Positions 34,389 to 42,513 of a stretch of 51,213 nt of DNA are shown here, piece after piece (the first letter of the stretch is position 1; each line of letters opens with the position of its first letter). The notes beneath the pieces are model-generated. The model had not been told where the DNA came from. It searched no databases and saw nothing but the letters and a program-made list of their open reading frames with translations. The DNA comes from Nitrosomonas sp. Nm84 (GTDB taxonomy: Bacteria; Pseudomonadota; Gammaproteobacteria; Burkholderiales; Nitrosomonadaceae): the NCBI RefSeq assembly GCF_003201565.1, contig NZ_QJJP01000027.1, positions 1-51,213 of the forward strand, written 5' to 3'. The translations under genes and the position numbers were made by a program.

Positions 34389-37067
34389 ATGGAATCAATA
34401 AATGAGCAGTATATTCGAGCCTTATGTACCTTGCACGAAGATATATTTACTAGGGATATATTAAAACCATTATTCGAATCCATGGGCTATGAAAGAGTTG
34501 ACTTCAATGGCGGCCCATATGAAAGAGGTAGAGACTTAATCGCTCAAAGGAGAATTCCACCAAATAAAGAGATGTATGTCGTATATGTACAATCCAAAAA
34601 ATTGGGAATGAACCAAAATACTAAAAATTCGGCAAAATTATCACAGTTACTACATCAATTAAGGCAGTGTTGTACAGGAGAACTAACTAACGCAGAAGGC
34701 CACAAAGTAACTCCAAGTCAAGTTTATCTGGCTTGTCCAGAACAAATATCCAATAGATTATTAGAAGAGATAGGCACACAACTTCATAACATACCTCTTA
34801 AAGTCCATATATATGATGGCCCACATATTATTTCGGACATAAAAGAATATAAACCAGAACTTCTCAGCCTATTAGCAAATTTTGAAGATAAACTTACTTC
34901 AAATTGTGATTTGCATCCAATCAATAAAGAATTGCTATCCGCATTAAAAAGCAGGAGTGTTCCCCATCCTGATGACTTTTATAGTGACTTAAGTTTTTTT
35001 GTTGGCTCATTTGACAGCAACTTACTGTTACATATAGATATTACTATAAAAGATGAGAATCTAGATATAAACGAAGAAAACTGGATTTCTTCAAAGAGAG
35101 AGTTGGAAGAAATATCAGATAAACACGATATTTTTTTGATTAATGGATCCATCAGCGAGATAGAAAAAACATTCCAAGACAATAAGAAGAGTTATGAATC
35201 AATACATAACCAAGATAATAAGAAAGAATGTCGTCAATTGGAAGAAAAAAACATTGAGTTGACAGAACATATAAATTCCTATTTGAAAGTACTAACTGCA
35301 AGTTTAGATGCTAGCAATAATCCTTTGGGAAAGAAATTAACAGAAGACGAGCTATCCAACAGAGAAGATGCTGTTGCCTATATAAGAAAAATGGAATCAA
35401 ATCAAACAAAGGAAGCATTAAAGAAATTCAATATAGAAGGGAGCTCTTTTTATGCAGAAGCCAATAGAATACTAACATTAATAAATGAAAGAAATAAATT
35501 ACAGTCCAAGTTATTAAAAAAGAATTCAAGAATAATAGAGAAACCATACTACAAGATTAAGATTAATTCTCAAGAGCTAATTAAAAAACTTGAGCACTTG
35601 AAAAAACAATACATTGAAGGCATTGATCTAATAAATAGAAGGGGACTTAAGTTTGCTGCACTAAAGAATTTTTTATATGAAACACAAAAAAATTTAGCGC
35701 TTGTATCAAGATTGAGAAATGATAATTGCTTCCTATCAAAAAATTTCTTATTCAATGTAGACGAAAATTATCAAGATAGAGTTTCAATATCACCTCACGA
35801 TATCTTCTCGACTGGTCATGATATAGCTGTATATGGTGGTGCAGGTGTAGGTAAAACTACAACGCTAAAAGCATATGCAGACCTAATGTCAGTGAATGGA
35901 AAAAGTAACCTAATTTATATAGCTCTTAATCGATTAGTAGATGAGTTTAAAGAAATAACCAGTCAAATCAGGGAACAAGAATTGTTAAGAAAAGATCTTT
36001 TGATTAGGATAATACTTCTAAGCAAAGGGATAAGTTCTACAAATGAAAATATTGAAAATGCACGAACAGTTATTTCTAATAATTTAACACTAATTCTTGA
36101 TGGCCTTGACGAAGTATACAATACGATCCCAAATATTATTACAGCTATCTCTCAGTTCAAAATTAATTATCCAAGCGCACAACTTATTGTATCTAGTAGA
36201 GACTGTGTTAGTTTCTTAGATGATATAGATTTCTTAGGGATAACACTTCTTCCTTTTACTGAAGAACAACTTAATAGATTTATTCGAGGTTGGCTTAAAG
36301 ACAGTGAAAAAGCAGAATCTTTGATTGAATCAATTAAAAACCGTGAGTTATTTGAACATGTCAAAACTCCATTGCTTGCGACAATAACTTGCTCACTTGT
36401 GGAAAAAGGTATTAATGCTCCATCCACAGAAAGGGAAATATATTCTGAACGACTTCATTTATTAACAGGCGAGTATGATTTGTATAAGAATATTGAGCGA
36501 CAAAAACACAAAGGCGAATTGCTTAGGAAATGCGCCATGAAGATTGCATTCCATATGCATACTAGAGGACTCAGATCCTTGCCAAATTATAAAATGTTAG
36601 AGGCACTTCATTTAAGCCTTTCTGGAAACTATACCAAAGAGTTGTTAGCTGAGTGTTTGGAGGAATTAATAAATCCATGTAATGTTATTATTCTTGATCC
36701 AGTAACGTCTAATTACTCCTTTGGACATTTTCGATTTCAGGAACATTTGGTTTCGGAAGAACTTAATTCAAATAGAAATATTGATCTATCCGAGCTAGTA
36801 AGTAATGATTGGTGGAACGGTGCTCTAGGGTTATATTCACAGGAAAATGATATTTCCTATCTTCTTGAGGATATTTACCTAAAATATGGTAGTGTAGAAA
36901 AAGCAATAATCACCTTGGAAGTCATGATTGCTAATAGCCCTCAACAAAAAAGAAATGGGTTAAAAAGTCTTTTAAGCAAATATATAAAATGTGATCAAAT
37001 GGATCATGCATACATGAATGAGGGCGATGATTATCATTATGATAATAACGGACACTATAGATCCTAA
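34389..37067 (+). CDS. Mrr-like nuclease fused to a NACHT NTPase (STAND; probable anti-phage protein)
   Basis: 892 aa. Residues about 15-100 look like an Mrr-type PD-(D/E)xK nuclease: ILKPLFESMGYERVDFNGG, then GRDLIAQR with Asp49, and YVQSKK with Gln68/Lys70 (D-x18-QxK, the Gln variant of the active site). Residues about 100-170 may complete that fold. Residues about 200-450 are helical and lysine/glutamate-rich, coiled-coil-like. Residues about 475-700 form a NACHT-type NTPase: Walker A GGAGVGKTT (Lys489), Walker B LILDGLDE (Asp571, Asp574, Glu575), then QLIVSSRD. The C-terminus has the FGHFRFQEHLVSEEL motif seen after NACHT modules and is short, without obvious sensor repeats. The gene is much more AT-rich than its neighbours. 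Related Avs/bNACHT proteins act in phage defence; the trigger here is unknown. Confidence 0.82.
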   Translation: MESINEQYIRALCTLHEDIFTRDILKPLFESMGYERVDFNGGPYERGRDLIAQRRIPPNKEMYVVYVQSKKLGMNQNTKNSAKLSQLLHQLRQCCTGELTNAEGHKVTPSQVYLACPEQISNRLLEEIGTQLHNIPLKVHIYDGPHIISDIKEYKPELLSLLANFEDKLTSNCDLHPINKELLSALKSRSVPHPDDFYSDLSFFVGSFDSNLLLHIDITIKDENLDINEENWISSKRELEEISDKHDIFLINGSISEIEKTFQDNKKSYESIHNQDNKKECRQLEEKNIELTEHINSYLKVLTASLDASNNPLGKKLTEDELSNREDAVAYIRKMESNQTKEALKKFNIEGSSFYAEANRILTLINERNKLQSKLLKKNSRIIEKPYYKIKINSQELIKKLEHLKKQYIEGIDLINRRGLKFAALKNFLYETQKNLALVSRLRNDNCFLSKNFLFNVDENYQDRVSISPHDIFSTGHDIAVYGGAGVGKTTTLKAYADLMSVNGKSNLIYIALNRLVDEFKEITSQIREQELLRKDLLIRIILLSKGISSTNENIENARTVISNNLTLILDGLDEVYNTIPNIITAISQFKINYPSAQLIVSSRDCVSFLDDIDFLGITLLPFTEEQLNRFIRGWLKDSEKAESLIESIKNRELFEHVKTPLLATITCSLVEKGINAPSTEREIYSERLHLLTGEYDLYKNIERQKHKGELLRKCAMKIAFHMHTRGLRSLPNYKMLEALHLSLSGNYTKELLAECLEELINPCNVIILDPVTSNYSFGHFRFQEHLVSEELNSNRNIDLSELVSNDWWNGALGLYSQENDISYLLEDIYLKYGSVEKAIITLEVMIANSPQQKRNGLKSLLSKYIKCDQMDHAYMNEGDDYHYDNNGHYRS

Positions 37068-37070
37068 GGT

Positions 37071-37131
37071 GAGTCTTATGTGGATGATGGGAAAGTGAAT
37101 ATATTTAGCAATACTTATTTTTGTAAGACTC
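37071..37131. promoter_or_regulatory. Inverted GAGTCTTA repeats beside attR
   Basis: GAGTCTTA (37071-37078) and TAAGACTC (37124-37131) form a perfect 8-bp inverted pair separated by 45 nt, just inside the right att site. They match the GGGTCTTA words at the left end and are candidate integrase arm sites. Confidence 0.45.
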
Positions 37132-37205
37132 CAGATAATTAATTAAAATGACACGAAAATAGCAGAGGTGAACAATAAATGATTGATATATCAAATATAG
37201 ACCAA

Positions 37206-37221
37206 GGTTCGATTCCCGCCG
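37206..37221 (+). repeat. Right attachment core (attR)
   Basis: GGTTCGATTCCCGCCG, identical to the ssrA T-arm at 29651-29666. It is followed by CCCCAATAA, similar to CACCAATAA after ssrA. It marks the right end of the integrated element. Confidence 0.82.
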
Positions 37222-37275
37222 CCCCAATAAGCAGTCTGAGAAGATCCGAGAAAGGCTATAAAAACTAATGAACGA

Positions 37276-37790
37276 CCCTGCTGCCCCAAGGGGTGAGGTA
37301 TCAGGGCTGTGAAATGTGGGAAGTTAGAAAAGTGCAAGCTGCCTATCCTCGTGTAGTTTTTGATACTCTTTCCTTGTTCCTTCAATAGTTCCTTATCGTG
37401 TGTTCATCGCCATGACGACCAACAGTATTTGCAAAATAGCCATCACTCCAAAACTCACCACCCCAGAGTTGTTTTTTGACATGAGGACACAAGCGAAATA
37501 TCTCACTTGCTGTGATACTCTTAATCAGTGTTACCAGTTTTGTTACACTATATGAAGGAACACTTTGCACTAAAAAATGAACATGATCTTCATCTGTTCC
37601 AAGCTCCAGAAATTTCAACTGGTAACGCTTCTCCAGCTCAAGACACACATCTCGCAGTGTCTATCTACAGCCTCATCGAACACAGCACGACGATATCTCG
37701 CTGGAAGTACCAGGTGATAAAGTAATGTCGTTACGTTATGTCGCTTATGTATATATTCGCTCACGCGAATATTTTACGCCCCAAGGGGCG
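37276..37790 (-). mobile_element. IS200/IS605-type insertion sequence remnant
   Basis: Hairpin ends flank a broken tnpA. At the 37277 side GCCCCAAGGGG sits in a larger CCCTG...CAGGG hairpin (37276-37306). At the other side CGCCCCAAGGGGCG (37777-37790) forms a compact hairpin. Both are followed by GAGG. Subterminal hairpins without terminal inverted repeats are the mark of this family. Exact ends are uncertain. The element lies outside the ssrA island, about 55 bp from attR. Confidence 0.7.
37307..37764 (-). pseudogene. tnpA: IS200-type Y1 transposase TnpA, with two frameshifts
   Basis: Reading from a GTG at 37764, the first part gives SEYIHKRHNVTTLLYHLVLP and YRRAVFDEAVD. The frame then shifts to TLRDVCLELEKRYQLKFLELGTDEDHVHFLVQS (HUH-type motif HVH) and VGRHGDEHTIRNY, where the last Tyr should be catalytic. 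A stop follows immediately, and the C-terminal KEQGKSIKNYTRI continues in another frame. So two frameshifts break a protein of about 140 aa. The GTG lies in a small hairpin (ATTCGC/GCGAAT), reminiscent of translational control in IS200. The 3' limit is approximate. Confidence 0.75.
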
Positions 37791-37840
37791 AGGAGTTTAA
37801 CCCGGTAGAGATTAAATTTCACTATCAGTGAGGTATCAAA

Positions 37841-39535
37841 ATGAAATTTCATTACCCCGTGTTGTCTTTATTGTTGCTAACTATTGCTACCAATGGCACG
37901 GAAATTAATGCCGATTCAACACTCTCAGGAAATTTAGCGGCTTCCACCATAGGTCAACAGCTGGATGATCCGATTCCAGCGCCGATTCAAAAAGGCCCAG
38001 TACGATTGCGCTTGAAACAGATAGCCAGCGGCCTGACTGCACCCAATTGGGCGATTTCTGCTCCTGGTGATTCTGAGCACTTATACACTGTTGATCAGAG
38101 CGGAAAATTGTGGCGTATCGACTTGGCTAGTGGTGATAAACTTTTCATGAATTTCTCCAACCTGCTCGTACCATTGGGAATTTCCGGGAGTGATTCTTAT
38201 GACGAACGCGGCTTTCTCGGCTTTGCTTTCCACCCGCAGTATGCCGTGAATGATCTATGGTATACCTATACTTCAGAACCAGCCGGAGATAGCAGTGATT
38301 TTTCCACCATACCTGCTGGTACCAGCCCCAACCACCGCTCAGTCATTCGAGAATGGAAATTAAACTTTTCCAGTATCACGCCGGAACCGGCTCCGCAAGA
38401 AACACGCGTGTTACTGACCGTGGATCAACCCCAATTCAATCACAATGGCGGAGCGCTTAATTTTGGTCCGGATAATCTGTTGTATATTGCATTCGGAGAT
38501 GGCGGTGGTTCAGATGATGAAGGTACTGGTCATGGCATCGAAGGCAATGGCCAGAATCCCGGCAATCCTCTTGGTAGCTTACTAAGGATTGATCCAACTG
38601 GAAACAATTCCAGCAACGGGAAATATGGTATTCCGAGCGACAATCCTTTTGTCAGTTCAAGTACAGCACTTCCTGAGACGTATGCTTACGGTTTCCGCAA
38701 CCCATTTCGTTTCTCCTTCGATTCCAAGACGGGCGCACTCGTGCTTGCTGATGTCGGGCAAAACAATATCGAGGAAGTGAATCTGGTGCAGTCTGGCGGT
38801 AATTATGGTTGGAGATTGAAAGAAGGCAGTTTTCGCTTTGAGCCCAATGGCAACGATCCGGGATTTGTCACCGATGGCGCGGTTGCAGGAAATTTCATTG
38901 ATCCGGTCGTGCAATATGATCACGATGAAGGCACCGCGATCATCGGTGGCTTCGTTTATCGCGGCAATGCCATCCCTGCCCTGCAGGAAAAATATCTATT
39001 TGGAGATGTCGCCAAGACTGGTAATGGTGACGGACGGTTATTTTATTCCGATGGCAGCAGCATTCTGGAATTGGATCTGACCAATGAGGATCAGCCTGGC
39101 TTCTGGGTATTAGGTTTCGGACAGGATGGCGATGGCGAGCTTTATATACTCGGCAACACAACAGGCACTCCTTTCGGCACAACCGGTGCGGTGTACAAAC
39201 TGGTTCCCAATGCCAGTTTTGATTCTACTATTCTCGAAATACCCGCAGTCAATGTTGTATTCGATAACGGCGATAGCAGTATTTATCGCGCCCGTCTGCA
39301 GGTCGTTCCAGATAGTGAACCACTACGGCTTGAAGTAATCCAGGCAGAAGCGCTGGCTGATCGTTTCCGGGATGACAATGCCACCTTCGATCAAATAAGT
39401 GGCAAACTCAACCTCCAGTTTACCAATATTGTGGATACCAATGGCCAAGTATCCACCTATGCCGCTGAACTTCAGCAGGTACCCGATTTGCCAACGCTAA
39501 CCTTCGAATTAAAACAAACAGCGCTGGTGAAATAA
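37841..39535 (+). CDS. PQQ-dependent sugar dehydrogenase-like protein (glucose/sorbosone dehydrogenase family)
   Basis: 564 aa. Residues 1-24 form a signal peptide. Residues about 50-440 form a six-bladed propeller of the soluble GSDH type: IASGLTAPNWAISAPGDSEHLYTVDQSGKLWRI, ERGFLGFAFHPQYA, HNGGALNFGPDNLLYIAFGDGGG, YGFRNPFRFSFD, GQNNIEEVNLVQSGGNYGW. It would oxidise sugars or alcohols in the periplasm if PQQ is available; no PQQ synthesis genes are in the window. The last about 110 residues hold two related repeats (SIYRARLQVVPDSEPLRLEV and STYAAELQQVPDLPTLTFEL) not part of the enzyme core. The gene stands alone next to an IS remnant. Confidence 0.82.
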   Translation: MKFHYPVLSLLLLTIATNGTEINADSTLSGNLAASTIGQQLDDPIPAPIQKGPVRLRLKQIASGLTAPNWAISAPGDSEHLYTVDQSGKLWRIDLASGDKLFMNFSNLLVPLGISGSDSYDERGFLGFAFHPQYAVNDLWYTYTSEPAGDSSDFSTIPAGTSPNHRSVIREWKLNFSSITPEPAPQETRVLLTVDQPQFNHNGGALNFGPDNLLYIAFGDGGGSDDEGTGHGIEGNGQNPGNPLGSLLRIDPTGNNSSNGKYGIPSDNPFVSSSTALPETYAYGFRNPFRFSFDSKTGALVLADVGQNNIEEVNLVQSGGNYGWRLKEGSFRFEPNGNDPGFVTDGAVAGNFIDPVVQYDHDEGTAIIGGFVYRGNAIPALQEKYLFGDVAKTGNGDGRLFYSDGSSILELDLTNEDQPGFWVLGFGQDGDGELYILGNTTGTPFGTTGAVYKLVPNASFDSTILEIPAVNVVFDNGDSSIYRARLQVVPDSEPLRLEVIQAEALADRFRDDNATFDQISGKLNLQFTNIVDTNGQVSTYAAELQQVPDLPTLTFELKQTALVK

Positions 39536-39719
39536 AATTACCTATCAAAATCTCAATGCAACTGCACTGATGTAACAGTTATTAATCTGCTCGCTTCTGG
39601 TGTTTTCTTGCCAGAAGCGGCGAATAGTATACTGCTTCCCTAAAATCTGAAGATCTCAGCAAGCGATCAATTTCTTGACACAATCGCTCAATGTCATGTA
39701 AGTTTCGTCCTCACTTTTC

Positions 39720-39912
39720 AGGTGCTTTCAAGTTTCTTCTTGAAAGTTAAACGGGAAGCTGGTGCGTTCTGATTGGATTCAGACAATGCCAGCACTGCCC
39801 CCGCAACGGTAAATGAGTAAACAATCTGCATCATGCCACTGTGTAACAACACGGGAAGGCGCAGATTTGGAATTTATTCCCCTCATGAGTCCGGAGACCG
39901 GCCTGAAGTGAA
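39720..39912 (+). promoter_or_regulatory. Cobalamin riboswitch (AdoCbl type)
   Basis: Signature elements occur in order: GGGAAGCTGGTG (39753 onward), AATGCCAGCACTGCCCCCGC (B12 box region), GCCACTG, CGGGAAGGCG, and ATGAGTCCGGAGACCGGCCTG-type closing sequence near 39888-39908. It lies 150 bp before btuB and should reduce expression of the whole operon when adenosylcobalamin is plentiful. TTGACA at 39675-39680 is a possible -35 box, but I see no clear -10. Confidence 0.95.
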
Positions 39913-40060
39913 TACTACTACGGTATTGCGGAGGGCAATCGGTGGCATTTTGATCGACTTTATTTTCCAGGCCGATCCGTTTGTCCATTCCTGAATCCCC
40001 TTTCATATTCCGTAACTTCCAAAATTAAAAACGCGCGGGTGTGCGCGAAGGAATCAGATC

Positions 40061-41914
40061 ATGCAAAAATGCCGTTCATCGGCACTGGCTGTGCTATGGC
40101 TTGGCGCCATTACAACCGTCTCCGCAGCCAATGCGGAGCAACTAGAAAAACCCGTTATTATTACAGCAACGCGCACGCCACAAACTGTCGATGCAACGCT
40201 TGCTTCAGTAACGGTGATTACACGCGAGGATATCGAGCGCCAGCAAGCTCGCTCCGTTCAAGATCTGCTGCGCGGCGTATCGGGAGTGAGCATCGCCAAC
40301 AGTGGCGGAGCAGGCAAAAATACCGCGGTTTTCATGCGCGGTACCGAATCTTCCCATGTTCTGGTAATGATCGACAACATCAAGGTCGGTTCAGCCACGT
40401 CGGGTACGACGGCGTTTGAAAACATCCCGGTTGATCAGATCGACCGTATCGAAATCGTACGCGGCCCCCGCTCCAGTTTGTATGGATCCGAAGCAATTGG
40501 CGGTGTCATTCATATTTTTACGCGCAAAGGCAACACCAGCGGAGGATTCAAGCCCAGTTTCAATTTTGGCGGTGGCAGCTTCGGCACGCTGGAAGGTTCC
40601 GTGGGTCTGTCACGTGGATGGAAGCAAGGCTGGCTTAATATGACGGCCAGCGGTATTGGTACGAGAGGATTCAATGCCTGCACCGGTTCCAGCAATGCCG
40701 GCTGCTTTGTAGATGCATCCGACCCCACGCTGTACGATCGAGATGGTTACCGAAACGTAGCGGGGAGCATGCGTGCGGGCTACCGGTTTCAGAATGGATT
40801 GGAAGTCGATGGCAGTTTTATGCAATCCTCTGGAAAAACCGAGTTTGATGGCAGCTTTGTCAACAAAGGCACCTTGATGCAACAGGTTTTTGGCGGCACA
40901 GCACGATACTCTCCCACGGATTTTTGGCGCATCAATCTGATCGGCGGCCGCAGCCAGGAAGACACGGACAATTTTCTCGGTAAGGTTTTCTTCAGCCGGT
41001 TCAATACCACCCGCGACACCATTTCCCTATTGAATGACTTCACTATAAAACCCAATCATTTATTGACCATTGGTACGGATTTTCAGAAAGATCACGTCAA
41101 AACGACCGAAGCTTTTGAAGTAACTTCGCGCCACAACTGGGGTGTTTTTGCCCAGCATCAGGCAACGCTCGCTAAACATGATATCCAATTATCCGTACGG
41201 CATGATGACAATCAGCAATTTGGCAGCCGGGTAACAGGCGGTACTGGCTGGGGTTATCCGATTACTGAGAATATCCGCTTGCTGGCCAATTTCGGCACTG
41301 CCTTTAAAGCCCCGACATTTAATGATCTTTATTTTCCCTTATTTGGCAACCCCAATCTACGCCCGGAAGACTCACTCAGTTATGAGTTCGGTACACGTGG
41401 CAAGGCCGGTTGGGGAAGCTGGTCGTTGAATGTTTATGAAACCTACATTGATAACCTGATTGCCTTTGATGCATCGACCTTCGCACCTGGCAATATCGAT
41501 AAGGCGCGCATCCGCGGATTTGAAGGTATTCTCAGTACAGAGATCAAAGGTTGGCAACTCAACGGCAATTTGACACTTCTTGACCCTGAAAATCGTTCAT
41601 CTGGACCAAATCGAGGTAATATACTGGCACGGCGCGCTGAACAATCGTTTCGGCTGGATGCCAATCGTCAATTCGGTCAGCATTATATGCTCGGCGCCAT
41701 GCTGCTAGTTGAAGGAGAGCGCTATGACGATCTAGCCAATACGCGCAAGCTGAACAGTTACGTCAAATTCGATCTGCGTGCTGAGTATATTTTTAACAAG
41801 CATTGGCGCCTGCAGGGACGCATTGAAAATTTATTTAATGAACGCTATGAAACAGCTGCATTCTTCAATCAACCAGGGCGGAATTTCATTGCCATGGTAC
41901 GTTATCAACCCTAA
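40061..41914 (+). CDS. btuB: TonB-dependent vitamin B12 receptor
   Basis: 617 aa. A signal peptide (cleavage near ANA) is followed by a TonB box-like segment (EKPVIITATRTPQTVDA). The plug domain contains VQDLLRGVSGVSIANSGGAGKN, RGTESSHVLVMIDNIKV and IDRIEIVRGPRSSLYGSEAIGGVI. A 22-strand barrel ends with the motif RIENLFNERYETAAFFNQPGRNF. It imports cobalamin or cobinamide across the outer membrane using TonB-ExbBD energy. The riboswitch and the following cobalamin genes support the substrate. GAAGGA precedes the ATG. Confidence 0.93.
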   Translation: MQKCRSSALAVLWLGAITTVSAANAEQLEKPVIITATRTPQTVDATLASVTVITREDIERQQARSVQDLLRGVSGVSIANSGGAGKNTAVFMRGTESSHVLVMIDNIKVGSATSGTTAFENIPVDQIDRIEIVRGPRSSLYGSEAIGGVIHIFTRKGNTSGGFKPSFNFGGGSFGTLEGSVGLSRGWKQGWLNMTASGIGTRGFNACTGSSNAGCFVDASDPTLYDRDGYRNVAGSMRAGYRFQNGLEVDGSFMQSSGKTEFDGSFVNKGTLMQQVFGGTARYSPTDFWRINLIGGRSQEDTDNFLGKVFFSRFNTTRDTISLLNDFTIKPNHLLTIGTDFQKDHVKTTEAFEVTSRHNWGVFAQHQATLAKHDIQLSVRHDDNQQFGSRVTGGTGWGYPITENIRLLANFGTAFKAPTFNDLYFPLFGNPNLRPEDSLSYEFGTRGKAGWGSWSLNVYETYIDNLIAFDASTFAPGNIDKARIRGFEGILSTEIKGWQLNGNLTLLDPENRSSGPNRGNILARRAEQSFRLDANRQFGQHYMLGAMLLVEGERYDDLANTRKLNSYVKFDLRAEYIFNKHWRLQGRIENLFNERYETAAFFNQPGRNFIAMVRYQP

Positions 41915-41927
41915 CAAGGAGTTCAAT

Positions 41928-42509
41928 ATGTTGACTTTATCCACTCGCAATCAGATGGCGATTGCGTTGCTGCTGGTATTACTGATGGTTCTTACCCGCA
42001 GTCATCACTTTGCATCCGTGCATAATCTGGCGGATGCTTCCTGGGCAATTTTCTTTCTGGCTGGTATCTATTTGCGTTCCGCATGGCCATTGTTAGGTTT
42101 CTTTGCATTGAGCTGGTGGCTGGATTTTGCCGCCTACACTTGGGGTGGCGTCAGTGATTTTTGTATCACACCGGCTTATGTGTTCTTGTTACCGGCTTAT
42201 GCTTCCTTATGGCTGGCCGGCCGCTGGTATGCCAAGCAATACCAATTCACCTGGCGCACTGCAGTCCCGCTTTCTCTCAGCATCATGGCAGGCTTAACAC
42301 TGTGCGAATTATTCTCCGGTGGCGGATTCTACTTCTTCTCCGGTCGTATTGCAGAAACAACCTTGAGCGAATTCGGAGAACAACTGATCAAATACTTCCC
42401 GATGTATATCGAGACATTCGTATTCTATATCGGTATTGCCATCGTGATCCATGCGCTACTTGCATTGATTGTTCAGCAGGTCAATCCACGCAATACCACA
42501 ACGGGATAA
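41928..42509 (+). CDS. btuM: BtuM-like cobalamin transport membrane protein
   Basis: 193 aa from the ATG at 41928 with AAGGAG just upstream; the longer open frame only runs into btuB. About six membrane helices. Cys79 lies in WGGVSDFCITPAYVFLLPAY, near the position (about residue 80) of the Cys that coordinates cobalt in the characterised Thiobacillus BtuM. Members are small ECF S-component relatives that bind and decyanate vitamin B12 and are thought to move it across the inner membrane without a dedicated ABC partner. It lies between btuB and cobO in the riboswitch operon, and no BtuCDF genes are nearby. Confidence 0.85.
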   Translation: MLTLSTRNQMAIALLLVLLMVLTRSHHFASVHNLADASWAIFFLAGIYLRSAWPLLGFFALSWWLDFAAYTWGGVSDFCITPAYVFLLPAYASLWLAGRWYAKQYQFTWRTAVPLSLSIMAGLTLCELFSGGGFYFFSGRIAETTLSEFGEQLIKYFPMYIETFVFYIGIAIVIHALLALIVQQVNPRNTTTG

Positions 42510-42513
42510 CAGC

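Larger units (their letters stand above)
29651..37221 (+). mobile_element. Integrative element in the ssrA 3' end (about 7.6 kb)
   Basis: The 16-bp core GGTTCGATTCCCGCCG is repeated directly at 29651-29666 (inside ssrA) and 37206-37221. Both copies are followed by similar sequence ending CCAATAA. Between them lie, all on the + strand, a gpA-like HUH replication protein, two unknown small genes, an excisionase-like gene, a tyrosine integrase, higBA and an AT-rich Mrr-NACHT gene. There are no structural phage genes, so it is an integrative mobilisable element or phage satellite rather than a prophage. Cargo is confined between the integrase and the right att site. Confidence 0.88.

Noticed and set aside
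37206..37221. tRNA-like T-arm sequence, possible tRNA gene
   Set aside because: No acceptor stem, D-arm or anticodon arm can be formed around it; it is the att duplicate of the ssrA 3' end.
29651..37221. Complete prophage
   Set aside because: A phage-type replication protein, integrase and excisionase are present, but there are no capsid, tail, terminase or lysis genes.
37191..37385. ORF of 64 codons on the minus strand starting MKEQGKSIKNYTRI
   Set aside because: It is the frame-shifted C-terminus of the IS200-type transposase, not an independent gene.
38589..39338. Several 60-88 codon frames inside the sugar dehydrogenase gene
   Set aside because: They overlap a clear 564-aa coding region with signal peptide and propeller motifs.
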